Positions 1 through 12,821 are shown, counted from the first letter of the stretch. The stretch is 64,000 bases of DNA from Artemisia argyi (GCA_030686995.1 CM060692.1:120440796-120504795); one strand, 5' to 3'. The notes: a model not told the origin generated them from the sequence alone. Translations and numbers: made by a program.

Positions 1-647
1 TTTGTCTTGTGATCATGTCCATGATGTATAAAAATGGGTAAAACAAGTTATTGTAAATGATTGTTAACTTATGTTATTTAAACAAGTAAACTAGTGACTT
101 TCTTGGTGAAATCTGATCAAAATGGTATAGTAGAGGACTTAACAAGGAAACCATAGCAATTTGAACCACTTAAAATGAGTACATGAGTAAAAAGTTATGA
201 CCATTTGAAGTTACCAAAACTTTGTGGCAAAACTGCCTAAATACCTTCTGTGACAGAACATAAAACACGCAAAAAGAGGCCCTTCTGGTCCGTTTCACGA
301 AAAATTTAAATCATGAAAGTTATCCAGAATCACGTTTTCTTCAAAGACTCAGGAGTACATATCCAGAAAACCAATAACGAATGAGATTTTCTTCAGTTTC
401 TTAACAGTTATTTTATATACCAAAGTTACTAAATAATAGTTATGATTTAATAAGACCAAGAGGTCTAATGACCTAAATTCAATACCACAACCATGGCTAA
501 AGCCAAGGTTGAGTCTCAATACCATGGAACAATGACCAAAGGTCATGGCAAGGCCATGACTAAATGAAAATATAAACTTACTTAGGCGTAAACATGAGCT
601 AAAGAGTTGGTGATAACTTAAACATACAATTTGGATCTACTTCATCC

Positions 648-841
648 CAATGTTGCAAAAATCGTGAATCGGTCCTGAGGCGGTCGAGGGCCGAGTTGCG
701 TTTTTTAGCCGATTAATCGGCCCAAAACCTTGTAATCGCCGATTAATCGGCCGACTTCCTTGTAAATGTCTCCAAGTTTCAGGGCCTTGTAGCTTGGAAT
801 CGGCGATTGCAAGGCCTTGTAGGCCGTTTTTTGCAACATTG
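648..841. mobile_element. hAT-like MITE in A's 5' LTR
   Basis: The 194-bp insertion is absent from the sister LTR, where the empty site is near 56923-56931. It is flanked by the perfect 8-bp duplication CTTCATCC (640-647 and 842-849). Terminal inverted repeats are CAATGTTGCAAAA at the left and its complement at the right end. An 8-bp TSD is typical of hAT elements. The inside is GC-rich and holds two perfect 14-bp palindromes GCCGATTAATCGGC at 708-721 and 738-751. It has no coding capacity, so it must have moved using a transposase in trans. Confidence 0.87.
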
Positions 842-980
842 CTTCATCCAAAGAACCATGAGATCTTACAAGTAATTGTCATACAAGACTTAAGAAACTT
901 ATCCTAATAACAATCTTCATGTAAAAATAAACTTTCCTAAGTTTATTCAAATATTGGACATGTAACTTTTCGGATCAAAA

Positions 981-982
<2 letters not shown>

Positions 983-1070
<88 letters not shown>
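983..1070. repeat. (TA)n microsatellite in A 5' LTR
   Basis: An uninterrupted TA tract of about 88 bp. The sister LTR has a tract at the same place (57063-57131) of different length, with one interruption. Confidence 0.97.
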
Positions 1071-1074
<4 letters not shown>

Positions 1075-2218
1075 CAAATACTACAATAGTAGGGAGCATC
1101 ATGTGAGGAGTTCATTAAGTAAGCCGTCGAGATGAGTTGTGGATTTACGAATTAAAGTGTCCTGGCTCCTCGAATGTTTACTACATGACTTTTGAATTAT
1201 GTCGGCCCGAACGGTAGTAAACGATATATAAACTATACATGTTTCATGAATCATTTCTTTTCAAAGACTTACACTATACTTTGTACACATCATGGACTAA
1301 ATGCAAGACATATATAGGCAATTCTTCATATTCTTTACTCAAATCCTAAGTCGCAACATTCTATTATAGGTTGCTTGTAGAAACCTTCGCGATCCGACCA
1401 TCACATTCACTACTTGCTATTTAACTTAAGGTGAGTTCATAGCCCCACTTTCCATTACTTAATTGTTTTACAAACCCTTGGGGGGAATACATGCTATTAT
1501 TTTTCAACCGAACACAATGCTTTTCAATTGTATGCTTGCCTGATTGTTTTATTATCACTAAGTAACATCCTTGCAAAACCAAGATCCCTTATTATGAACC
1601 ATTTAATCACTAGTAATAGTGAGCGCGAATATTGTGAATAGGCCTATTGGGATCGACGAATCCCATTTGTGTTGACTAAGTTCAAACAAATGCATTAATA
1701 TTATAAACATAGGTATGACGGCAAAGTACCTACCGGAATAACTCCGCCAATTGATATTGGTACACATTAACGTTTGGGTGTTATAAGCTTAGTGTTATAA
1801 TATCTGTTTTGTTTTCCAACCATTGGTGTGAGTCTATAGCTCACACTACCAACATATTGTGTTCAACCATTAAATAAACTCTATGAATATCACTCAACCT
1901 TTGTGTTAACCTTTTAAGCGTGTATTTCAGGTCTATGATAATCAAGAATGGCACGGAGGGGCACAGACTAAATGAAGAAGGCTATAATCTACTTTGTCAT
2001 TCGATAAACATCAAAAGACTTTATATTGATGTATTTTGTAAACATGGAACCTTTTTGGGACCTAACTATGTAAACTCTGATATATTTGAATAATTCGAAT
2101 GATAACATCTTTTAAAGCGACTCGGTTAGAGATCGTTTTCTTTTATTATGACTATTGTGCTGTCGAGTAACACCCAGTTTGAATTCCGCTGCATCCATGA
2201 ATTGGGGGTGTTACAGAT

Positions 2219-2231
2219 TGGTATCAGAGCC
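2219..2231 (+). promoter_or_regulatory. Element A primer-binding site
   Basis: TGGTATCAGAGCC lies 3 bases after the LTR end. This is the standard plant PBS complementary to the 3' end of initiator methionine tRNA, which primes minus-strand DNA synthesis. Confidence 0.93.
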
Positions 2232-2541
2232 ATGGTTATAGAGAAACGGGTCTAATTGAGACCTAAACTAAAACTACACTTACAAGCAAAAATATTTTTA
2301 TAGCCTTCCGCTCTCCGTGTCTTTCATCCTCCAGACGATTATAGACTTATTAAGCATTTTATACTACACAAACATGTTAGCATATGGATATATGTACCCC
2401 TAGCATAATTGAGCATTTTCCCGTAAGCATTTTATACTACATGAACATATAAGTATATTGATTTATACACACTTGTCATATTTTGAGCACTTCCCATAAA
2501 CATTGAATTGTTTTAACATAGTAATTCTTCTCATAGAAATC
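2232..2541 (+). other. Element A untranslated leader
   Basis: The stretch between the PBS and the first ATG of the acidic ORF. I see no gene or RNA feature in it. Confidence 0.6.
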
Positions 2542-2571
2542 ATGTGCGTACCCACTTCTCCCGATTATGTG
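2542..2571 (+). pseudogene. 5' end of A's acidic pre-gag ORF, split by element B
   Basis: An ATG at 2542 opens ten codons that run to the B insertion point. The last codon lies in the ATGTG target duplication. The same codon recurs at 43053-43055 right after B, and the reading frame continues there without a shift. So the first ten codons lie here and the remaining roughly 148 lie 40 kb away. This ATG, not the GTG at 43053, is the natural start. Confidence 0.72.
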
Positions 2572-4731
2572 TGTCACACCCCCAAAATACCTGAATGGCA
2601 GCGGAATGGAATACCTGGGGGTGACGGTCATAGCACCACAGTTACAGTTATATTGAACGACCTAAAGTGTCGTTTGGAAAATACATCGTTTGATTTATTT
2701 AAAAGAAGTTCAGAGTTACAAAACATAGGTCCCAAAAGATGTTGTCAATTTCGGTAAAATAAGTTCAACAAGATCAAACATTACATAAGTGCAGAAATAT
2801 ATGGTGAGACGCGTCGACTCCTCGACTCCATGAAGGTCCAAATGTCTGCAGCTTGAACTACCTTAATAACCTGAAAATACATCGCTAAAACGGTCAATAT
2901 AAAGTTGGTGAATTCCATAGAGTTATAAGTTAAAATGTATGTACAATTGCCATAAGTAGAAAGTAAGGTGACTTGATGTCAAAATGAAGTTACATTGGCT
3001 CTTAAGCTCATGACCCCGAAGCTAGACATAATAAGAATTTTGCCCCAATTGAGTGGTTACCAGCCACTCTAATAATGTTAGACATGAAATGCATTCGTAA
3101 TTCCGTTGGAGCAACCCAAACACGAATGGAGGAGTCACCCTCAATAGATCTATTCACTCACTCCCACTTAAAGGCAAATTAACGGTCCATGATAATATAA
3201 AGGGGACTTAATGTGGTATGATAGCAACTTAAGCAATGAATGAAAATTTAGCTACTTTGGCATGTACAAAAATAAGTGGTGCAATGTATTCTCCCCAGTG
3301 GGATTTGAAATCAAATATTGAATTAAAAACGGGGCTATGAAAACTCAGCTCGAAGTGATGATACAATGCAATGGAATGATAAGGATAACAAGGAACGAAA
3401 TCAACCGCAACCTATGATGAATGAGTATGATCTAATTTAGATCATGAAATGATGTAGAGAATATGCATGCACATGATACCTATACCAATCATAACTTGAA
3501 AATACTAGTTATAGTCATATGAAAATACATTCCATACTTAAGAAAAATAAGTCTTAACTAGACTTGTATAAACTTGTCGTAATATACATATATATATATC
3601 GTATATAGAAAGTTAGTGTTATAAACTTCGCCTTGAAAACCTTGAGGTAACGTCTAATAGTCGTAAAAATAAACTCGTAAGCATAAGTACTTCATTAGTT
3701 ATGAATTTGGCAATTTAGTAGTATTTCTAGAAAATCTAAGATTTAGTACGTAGAAGTAGTAGTATTATTATTTCTGGTAAAAGCTGTCAATTATATAGAG
3801 TTTTTGCCGATATTGGAACGTGAATAACTTGGTCGTTTTAAGTTCATTTTCTTCGTTCTTTATATCCCCGGATTCGTCTTAGTACGTACTAATATATTTT
3901 TTGATAACTCGGCTTCTCTAGGTTACGTCTAACGCCTCGGTTTGTCCACCAAAAATCGTCCAACAGCAAACAATTTTCAGAAAAATAGTTTTCGTCAATA
4001 AACTTGCAAAAATCATATCTCCTTCGTTATAAACTCGTTTTAATCCGTTCTTTCGCCTACGGCTTCGTTTTTGAAAGTATTTTCTAAATCTTTGGTTGAA
4101 AAGTTCCCCTGAGTTACTGAGTTTTCCAGGATTTCAAATTTGGGACAGTAGGTTTGTAAATAGGTTCCAAATCCATTTCTAGTGTTCTAAACTAGTTTCT
4201 AATCCACCCAAATCACTTCCAATCACCACAAATCTAGTCTGATCCTACCATACACCTTCTTAAGGTTTCATGGGTTCTTAAACATCATCAATCTAGTGGA
4301 ACTAACAAAGGTTTCCATTTCTAGGGTTTCAAAGTCATAAGTGTATATTATGGGTGGTACAAGCTTACATATACATGAAATATTGTATGAAAACCATATG
4401 ATTATAGTAAATACTTGAAGAAATGAAGAAAATAAATTTTGTAACTTACTTGAATGATTATGAAGCTTGTATGATTAAAACCTAAGTATCCTTGAGTTTG
4501 TATTACAAAACCCTAACAAGGATAACAATATGGACTTGATTTGAGCTTGATCTTGGAAAATATGATGGATCTTGGTGAAGTTGGTGTTTGGCCGTGGGTT
4601 TTGGAGAGAAAAAGAGAGAAAAAGTGCAAGTTTTGATCTTAAGATTATAAGTGTGAAATGTGATTTATGTTTGTAGATATTATTTAGAGATTTTGGAGAA
4701 GTTAAAAGGAGTTAATGCCTAAGGTTAAAAT

Positions 4732-4749
4732 GGGGGGGGGGGGGGGGGG
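4732..4749. repeat. G18 homopolymer in B 3' LTR, unit 1
   Basis: Eighteen consecutive G on the plus strand, so C on the element's sense strand. The equivalent tracts are at 6739-6758 (G20) and 42196-42213 (G18). Confidence 0.9.
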
Positions 4750-6738
4750 TTGGCCGGTTTTTCAAAGGAAGAAAAAAGAGAAAACTTGGTTTTGATTTAA
4801 TTAGAAGTGCTAGTGGAAAATTTGTAGTATAAGTATAGGTTTTAGTTATAGTTTTAGTTGTAGTTTAGTTATAATCGGGTACCGGGTTTGCGAGAAATAA
4901 ATTTTAACAAGTTAGCCGGGACTTAATAAAGTCATAAAAATATTAAAAATATGTTGGGTACAAAAATTGAGCGTTTGGATAATTATTATTTAGTATTCAC
5001 GAAAACTGTCGTAATTATATTAAACTTACGTTATAAATTTAATAAATTCCCAAAATACCGGGTAAATGAATTTTATAATTTTTATGACGTTTTAAGGAGT
5101 TTAAAAATATTCGTGTTGGAGCAACCCAAACACGAATGGAGGAGTCACCCTCAATAGATCTATTCACTCACTCCCACTTAAAGCCAAATTAACGGTCCAT
5201 GATAATATAAAGGGGACTTAATGTGGTATGATAGCAACTTAAGCAATGAATGAAAATTTAGCTACTTTGGCATGTACAAAAATAAGTGGTGCAATGTATT
5301 CTCCCCAGTGGGATTTGAAATCAAATATTGAATTAAAAACGGGGCTATGAAAACTCACCTCGAAGTGATGATACAATGCAATGGAATGATAAGGATAACA
5401 AGGAATGAAATCAACCGCAAGCTATGATGAATGAGTATGATCTAATTTAGATCATGAAATGATGTAGAGAATATGCATGCACATGATACCTATACCAATC
5501 ATAACTTGAAAATACTAGTTATAGTCATATGAAAATACATTCCATACTTAAGAAAAATAAGTCTTAACTAGACTTGTATAAACTTGTCGTAATATACATA
5601 TATATATCGTATATAGAAAGTTAGTGTTATAAACTTCGCCTTGAAAACCTTGAGGTAACGTCTAATAGTCGTAAAAATAAACTCGTAAGCATAAGTACTT
5701 CATTAGTTATGAATTTGGCAATTTAGTAGTATTTCTAGAAAATCTAGGATTTAGTACGTAGAAGTAGTAGTATTATTATTTCTGGTAAAAGCTGTCAATT
5801 ATATAGAGTTTTTGCCGATATTGGAACGTGAATAACTTGGTCGTTTTAAGTTCATTTTCTTCGTTCTTTATATCCCCGGATTCGTCTTAGTACGTACTAA
5901 TATATTTTTGATAACTCGGCTTCTCTAGGTTACGTCTAACGCCTCGGTTTGTCCACCAAAAATCGTCCAACAGCAAACAATTTTCAGAAAAATAGTTTTC
6001 GTCAATAAACTTGCAAAAATCATATCTCCTTCGTTATAAACTTGTTTTAATCCGTTCTTTCGCCTACGGCTTCGTTTTTGAAAGTATTTTCTAAATATTT
6101 GGTTGAAAAGTTCCCCTGAGTTACTGAGTTTTCCAGGATTTCAAATTTGGGACAGTAGGTTTGTAAATAGGTTCCAAATCCATTTCTAGTGTTCTAAACT
6201 AGTTTCTAATCCACCCAAATCACTTCCAATCACCACAAATCTAGTCTGATCCTACCATACACCTTCTTAAGGTTTCATGGGTTCTTAAACACCATCAATC
6301 TAGTGGAACTAACAAAGGTTTCCATTTCTAGGGTTTCAAAGACATAAGTGTATATTATGGGTGGTACAAGCTTACATATACATGAAATATTGTATGAAAA
6401 CCATATGATTATAGTAAATACTTGAAGAAATGAAGAAAATAAATTTTGTACTTACTTGAATGATTATGAAGCTTGTATGATTAAAACCTAAGTATCCTTG
6501 AGTTTGTATTACAAAACCCTAACAAGGATAACAATATGGACTTGATTTGAGCTTGATCTTGGAAAATATGATGGATCTTGGTGAAGTTGGTGTTTGGCCA
6601 TGGGTTTTGGAGAGAAAAAGAGAGAAAAAGTGCAAGTTTTGATCTTAAGATTATAAGTGTGAAATGTGATTTATGTTTGTAGATATTATTTAGAGATTTT
6701 GGAGAAGTTAAAAGGAGTTAATGCCTAAGGTTAAAATT

Positions 6739-6758
6739 GGGGGGGGGGGGGGGGGGGG
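6739..6758. repeat. G20 homopolymer in B 3' LTR, unit 2
   Basis: Twenty consecutive G at the position equivalent to 4732-4749 in unit 1. Confidence 0.9.
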
Positions 6759-7596
6759 TTGGCCGGTTTTTCAAAGGAAGAAAAAAGAGAAAACTTGGTT
6801 TTGATTTAATTAGAAGTGCTAGTGGAGAATTTGTAGTATAAGTATAGGTTTTAGTTATAGTTTTAGTTGTAGTTTAGTTATAATCGGGTACCGGGTTTGC
6901 GAGAAATAAATTTTAACAAGTTAGCCGGGACTTAATAAAGTCATAAAAATATTAAAAATATGTTGGGTACAAAAATTGAGCGTTTGGATAATTATTATTT
7001 AGTATTCACGAAAACCGTCGTAATTATATTAAACTTACGTTATAAATTTAATAAATTCCCAAAATACCGGGTAAATGAATTTTATAATTTTTATGACGTT
7101 GTAAGGAGTTTAAAAATATATCGGAACCATCGTGGGGATTGTCAGATATGTTAGTAATATTTATTAATCGCGTGTTAACGTTTATTTAAGAATAAATATA
7201 CGTAAAATGTTAAATATACCAGAAATATTAATTTGAATATTCTACGAGTGGTATAGTGTGCAAATGCTATTATGATGATATGTAGACTATTTCTAGTCTG
7301 TATGAAATGTCCCTATTGATAATTATTGAATTCGCACCTGAACCAATTCGGTTACGCGAATTTAAATAGTCGTAAACTAAATTTACGATAAAATGAGCAA
7401 AGCATGTGAATAGTGTTTTCCCTCCAGGAATGAATAGTGTCAAATGAATAGTAAAATTTTGCAATACTTCTCAGAATCTTAAACTGACTTTGAAAATGAT
7501 GAATAGTAAAATGATGAATAGTAATCGGTGAATAGTAACTGATGAATAGTAAATTGTCGAAGTTTGGAAAATGACCTGAAATTACGAGTTGTGACA

Positions 7597-7632
7597 GTCT
7601 TCCCCTCTAAAAGGAACTTCGTCCCGAAGTTC
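7597..7632 (-). promoter_or_regulatory. Element B polypurine tract and pre-PPT hairpin
   Basis: In sense orientation, an inverted repeat (arms GAACTTCG and CGAAGTTC, loop of 3; 7614-7632) is followed by a purine-rich tract that abuts the 3' LTR at 7597. The tract primes plus-strand DNA synthesis. The hairpin overlaps the last codons of the former pol frame. Confidence 0.82.
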
Positions 7633-8069
7633 AGTTTGTGTTGGTTTCTGGAGTAAACTTTGGTGAAAAGATGATAATATTTGAGAATTCCAGCGAACTT
7701 TCACGATAGGAATTCGACTTTGCTTCAACCGTTCGACCTCACGGTCCATGATTTCTATTGGTTCTCCTATCAGGTTTAGGTTTATCATTGGGTTGGATTC
7801 CTTTCAATGGAATCATGAGTGACTAATTTGAAATTCATTTCTTGAGATTTGAAAAACGTGAAACATGTTTGTATAACCTACTGTTCTCTAACAGGGCTCA
7901 AGTCTGACGGCCACTAGGCCTACTCTGTCTGAAATATTAAATGGTCCAGTGTATATCGGGTTTAACTTCCCAAATTTTCTGAATGGTGTCATGCCTTTCC
8001 TTGGCAGAATTTTCAACATGATCTGGCTACCAACTTGAAGTTTTAATGATTTACAACTTATCGAACTTG
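7633..8069 (-). pseudogene. Element B integrase C-terminus and chromodomain-region relic
   Basis: Read on the minus strand with breaks, this shows the conserved gypsy integrase tail. A LKILPRKGM block comes first, then KFGKLNPIYTGPF, then NMFHVF, and finally EIMDREVERLKQSRIPIVK, the region that leads into the chromodomain in plant chromoviruses. Several stop codons interrupt it (for example after the LEPC and ISHS positions). Only the last 68 codons, 7582-7788, stay open, ending in ELRDEV over the pre-PPT hairpin. D is inserted at its sense 5' side (8070). The protein would have joined cDNA to host chromatin; this copy cannot be functional. Confidence 0.78.
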
Positions 8070-8074
8070 TAACT
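8070..8074. other. TSD of element D (left copy)
   Basis: TAACT, repeated at 34922-34926 immediately after D. Confidence 0.88.
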
Positions 8075-8097
8075 TGTGGAAAACTAGAAAGGGGGTT
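8075..8097 (-). repeat. Element D 3' LTR, outer 23 bp (cut off by C)
   Basis: It begins TGTGGAAAACTAG and ends in the GGGTT that was duplicated when C inserted. The rest of the LTR resumes at 21066. It matches 33800-33822 with one substitution. Confidence 0.93.
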
Positions 8098-9674
8098 TGT
8101 AACACCCCCAAAATCATCACGTCAGCGGAAGACTTAAAATGTCAGTGGTAGACTTTTTGGGTGTTACTTCGAGGATCTTTATCACAATCATAGAAAACAA
8201 TACAAAAGTGACACTTTAAAGTTTAATTTATTCAAAATACCAAATATTCGAGACATCAAGATGTTTCATAGTTTAAACAACAAATTTATTTGAAATGTGT
8301 CAAAACGTTTATTTAAGCCAATGTCGGGTTACAAGCCCACTCCGTGCCTTCAAGTTCCTTCTTGTTTAGTTACCTGAGATAAACACATGCTAAAAGTGTC
8401 AACACAAAGGTTGGTGAGTTCATAGAGTTTATAGTTTCGAATATCGATTTCCAAAATCAAAGAGTTTAAGATTCCATAGAAGTTATCATAACAGTTGATT
8501 ATCAAATTTAAGTGTGGGTAAATCCAAAATATTCATAGTTTAAATCGTTGATTTATCAAAATCAGAAAATGAGTGATTTCCTTATTAATTCAAAAATAGT
8601 CCGTTGGTTTGCCCTTCACCGGGTCAACACCAAAATAATAGTTTGTTTGACCTAATCTGGTCAACACCAAAATAGTTTGTTCGTTTGCCAATTATTAATA
8701 GTTTTCCTGCTGTATAGTGAGCACAATCTCATTGTTTAATAAAACAGTGGGCTACAGCATTGTACACCCCAAACATCAGTCGTTGTAATACTGTATCATG
8801 ACTACAGTATTACCGTTCTATTGCTCTAAGCTCATGATACTCAACGATTAACAGGCATCAAAATTATCAATAATAATGATGTAAAATAGTGGCCCTCAGG
8901 ATAGGTATTTACCGGTAACCTATGAAATCAAATAGCGTGCATTTGGTGGCTTTCCTCTAGCGACCAAATGGGGATTGTCAATCCCTAATAGATCTATTCA
9001 CAACTACTTACGCTCACCCTTTAGGTGATTAAGGTGCATGAACGAGGGACTTTTGGTAATCGGTACTTAGGCAATAGAGATCAAATATAGCATACCATTG
9101 AAAAATCACTTGTAATCATGTCTATAGCAGGTATTTCCTTATGAGATATAAAAATGTGTAAACCTGTAAAGTTTATATGAAATACAGTCACGTATTTTGT
9201 TAATGAATACTTGTAAAAGTAAAAAAAATAGTAGTTAAGCATGCATCTCCCCCAAAAACGTTTATAAACCATTGTAAAACAAGTAAAAGTAGGGGCTATG
9301 ACTCACCTTAGTAGCACAGTAGTAGTGGTAGTAACATAATCTCAACGATGCAAGGCAACGGCTTTACACACAACCTAAAAGATATGGTATGTTTTAGTTG
9401 ATAGTCTAAATCTAGTTTTATCGCGAATATTAGTCATTCAGTTGTGATAAAAACTCGTGTTCGTTTAAATGCTTGAAGTACAAGAACAAAGTTATATATA
9501 CATATAACTTGTGAGTGTAATGATCGATGATCGATGTGCGATGGGAAAATCATCATGAATAAGTCGAAGTATGTATACGATGTCTTTATGATGTTAGTTT
9601 TAAAAGAAAAGAAATAAACGTATCGTTATATATATATCGTTAAAATTAATTATAGTTACGCGAATATTTATATC

Positions 9675-9675
<1 letters not shown>

Positions 9676-9721
<46 letters not shown>
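9676..9721. repeat. (TA)n in C 3' LTR
   Basis: A TA tract of about 46 bp; the partner LTR tract at 17886-17971 is about 86 bp. Confidence 0.95.
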
Positions 9722-9723
<2 letters not shown>

Positions 9724-10077
9724 TTAAATTTATAAGAGTTTTATACTAAACATGTGTATTTATATATAAAATACTAATATTAATAATACTTCAGAAAATC
9801 CCTTCAAGTTTTAAAATGTTACCTTTTTAACCCTAACGGTCTAACTTTAACGCCGTTAGTCCAAAATTAACGATTGTTCCATTTTAAATCCAATTACTAT
9901 CACTATTTACATTTTTCAAAACCAAGTTTTAATATTAACAGTTTGTAACCCAAAAATTTAGATTTGACAGTTTCTACCATAAGTTTCCAAGATTTATGCT
10001 TTTAGTCCCTCGGTTAATAAAATTTGCAAAGTTAGTCCAAAAGTTACCAAATTCAAAACTTAACATTTTTACTTCTT

Positions 10078-10101
10078 AAATAAGCTCCTGACAGCTTATT
10101 T
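10078..10101. repeat. AATAAGCT hairpin in C 3' LTR
   Basis: Perfect 9-bp arms AAATAAGCT (10078-10086) and AGCTTATTT (10093-10101) around a 6-base loop. A second hairpin of the same motif has 7-bp arms at 10277-10283 and 10287-10293. The same pattern occurs in the 5' LTR near 18310-18540. Confidence 0.75.
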
Positions 10102-12821
10102 AACTTATCAAAACTGCTTATAAGTTTAAAAATCACTTATTTCACCAAATGGGCCTTAATGAGACACTTCTAAGGCCCGTTAACATTTTTAGATCCGTTG
10201 GGCTTACGAAAGTTTTGGGCCTAGACTTGGGCTTATTTTTATGTCACAAAAATGTTGTAGTTGAGCTGTTGAGACCAGCTTATCAAATAAGCTCAAAATA
10301 AGCTTAACGGGCTAACTAGCCCAATCGTTAGTTTTATAATAGTTATAGAAATAGATTTTTGTTCGATCAAAATAGCCCTTGAAATTAGCTTATACGAGTT
10401 TATAAAATCAAACAAAAAGTGTTACTCGATTGTTAGCTATGTTGTCAATGGGGTTGAGCTAAGAAAAGGATATATCATGTGTCGAAATATTTATATACGA
10501 GGCCAAAGTAAACGGCCAAAGTCATATCCAAACAGTTACAAGTTCCAAAAATATTCTTAGTGCTTTTAATATAGTCGAATAGGTCAAGGTGACTTATAAA
10601 CGTGTCGTTTTTATTATGTATACGTTATTTTTAGTTTCAAAACTTTACCATTCTCGTTTGTTAGTATATTGAATATATAGATGGTCGAATAAAAAGTATA
10701 TATTACGTTTTTACTTAACGAGATAACGGATCAAAGTAAAGTGCCAAAAATAGAAAGTTATTGAAATGAAAACATGAATTAGGTGTCGTGTAGACTTACT
10801 TCACTTCAAAAGGGGGCGTAAAACTTAGAGTGTGGTTCGAACAAATGTAAATGGAGGTTTTGGATCGACTTGTGGCCAAGTAAGGATGTAGAATGAGTGA
10901 TGACGCTCCTTGAACTTGTCTCTAGCCCTTCGAACTCCTTGCCAACTTTCTGTCCCGTTTCATGGTATGCTTCGGCTTATATTTTGTTATCGGGTTCGTT
11001 TGGGTGTGTGTTATCAACTGAGGTTGGATGTAAAGCTTATATAACGAGTTTAGTGAGTGAATAGAAGCCAAGATCATCTATGGTTGAGGGTTAGATCGAA
11101 CGAAATGCATGTTGCCTCCAAAATCAACCAATCGGGGGTTTACAAGGTTAGATTGTGTAAGATTTTCGTTCCTGTCATTCCTGACATATTATATTACGTG
11201 TATAGGTGTTTTGTAGAGATTGGGGAGCAAGGATGGCTCGTAAGAGAGCTTGGGATACGTTTGGGTAAAAATGCCAAAGGTGAGTTTCGGGGTTTGCTTG
11301 GGTCGTTTTTAGGGTAGTGAACGTGTGAGAGAGGGTGTATTTCTTACCATTCGTGTTTCTAGGGTACTAGGTGAAACGAGAGGAGCAATAATACGTAGGT
11401 GTTATATGTTGAAATCGCAAAGAATTGGGGTGGTTTTGTGGCTGGTCGCGACTGGGAAAGAAAAGAAAGGAAACAAAAATATCAAGGGTGCGCTTGGGCT
11501 TTGGCCTGGTGGGCTCGTTTGGTGGATCAGGCCCATCAGCGAAAAAGAAAAGAAAAGAGATAATTACAAGGGTCCATTTGGCTATCTGTTGGGTTTAATT
11601 CAGGCCCAAACAAAAGAAAAATAATTAAGGGTCCGTTTGGTGGTAATTGAGGGTTAAGTGAAAGGTTTGATGAGTTTCGTTTATAGTTTGGGAAATATGA
11701 GAGTGATTGTGTACGTATAAGTGTATGTAAATATGAGCTTGCATGTGAAGACTTATATAGTGAGTTTTTGAAGGTATATACAAGGTAGGTTCTTATGAGT
11801 TGTTAGATCTAATGGTTTGCATGTTGCCTCTCCTAGTATCAAATCGAGAAGTTACAAGTGTAAATGGACAACGAGAAGTGTGAATTAGTTTCTGACAAGT
11901 GATATAACGTTTAGTATTGGGTTTGTGTTGATTGGGGAGCAAAGGAGGTGATGCACATGGTTTCTAGGTTACATTTGAGGGAGTAATCAAGTGAGGGAGG
12001 TGGTGTAAGAGTTTTGCACATGTAGTAGTACTTAATTTTGAGTCCAGGTTGTATTTTAAAGATAACAGCTTGGGATTGCGTTTTTGGTTTAAAATCTCGC
12101 GAGTCTTGACGTAAAACATTATTTCGGACAACTTTCATGTTTTACACTTTTCCTGGTTCGGACCAGAAGAGCCATAAACTTAGGATTTAAATTCGTTACA
12201 GAAAGTTGGTGGTTTATTAGAATTTATACGAAGTGTTATTACTATTTGTGTTAATTTGAGATTGTGTAAGGTGCCTTAACTTGATCAATATTCTAGTATA
12301 GCAATTATATTTAAAAGTTGATAACAATTGTCTTTCATGGTTCTTAGAAGCATGGAAACTAGAGTTGTTAAATAAAAGGGATATGTCGTGTGTAAAAGTT
12401 ATAATCAACTGAGCTAAAGCAAACATGTACTTGTGATTTATAAATATAATAGTTAGAGGTGTGCTTGTTCAAAGTATCGTGTCGAGGTCCAAAAATATTA
12501 GTGAGCAATCTCGAGAATTTTCGTAGGCTCCGGAAATATATAAATATTGTTCGGTAAATATACGAAACGTATAAAGATAAACGTTTTAAATTTATTATAT
12601 TATTCGCGATATTTATAGATTATCGAGGTTGTGTGTAAGCATCGTTCCTAGGTAAATGGTCAATCATAAATGTTGTAGTGGTTCACATAATATGTCGTGC
12701 ATAATAAATAAAAAAATAAATAAAAATTGTTCCCCGTAAAAATGGTATTTAAATAACGTAACATTCTTTTATTCAAATATTGATATTTACTAATCGCATG
12801 GGAAAATTACGGGAGGTTACA

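Larger units (their letters stand above)
1..2215 (+). repeat. Element A 5' LTR (3' part only)
   Basis: This part aligns with 47458-47969 and then 56772-58307 of the 3' LTR. It ends in GGGGGTGTTACA just before the PBS. Relative to the other LTR it carries an extra 194-bp MITE at 648-841 and lacks a short segment near 127. A long TA tract starts at 983. I see no protein-coding gene; short open frames in it are not supported. Confidence 0.9.
3105..7119. repeat. Tandem duplication inside B 3' LTR (two ~2.0-kb units)
   Basis: Unit 1 spans 3105 to about 5114 and unit 2 spans 5115 to about 7119. Both begin GTTGGAGCAACCC and end near TTTAAAAATAT. The junction at about 5108-5116 joins the sequence ATTCGT from both sides, so a short homology may have been used. 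The two units differ at only a few positions and are closer to each other than to the partner LTR in the parts I compared. This implies duplication after insertion, or gene conversion. Confidence 0.9.
2572..7596 (-). repeat. Element B 3' LTR with internal 2-kb tandem duplication
   Basis: It is 5,025 bp long, against 3,080 bp for the partner LTR at 39971-43050. The excess is a head-to-tail duplication of about 2 kb. The U3 start (at 7596 in minus orientation) carries an ACTATTCA array at roughly 7400-7560. The LTR otherwise shows no gene. Confidence 0.92.
8098..12821 (-). repeat. Element C 3' LTR
   Basis: 4,724 bp, matching 16306-21060. It holds a TA tract (9676-9721) and a cluster of AATAAGCT/AGCTTATT motifs around 10078-10400. 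Plus-strand open frames near 11057-11624 are antisense to the element, recur in the other LTR and resemble no protein I know; I do not call them genes. Confidence 0.93.

Noticed and set aside
2219..2231. tRNA-like matches at primer-binding sites
   Set aside because: They are only 12-16 base complements to the tRNA 3' end, not tRNA genes.
11057..11624. Plus-strand open frames in C's 3' LTR (and 19295-19763 in the 5' LTR)
   Set aside because: They lie antisense in LTR DNA, differ in length between the two LTRs and match no protein pattern I know.
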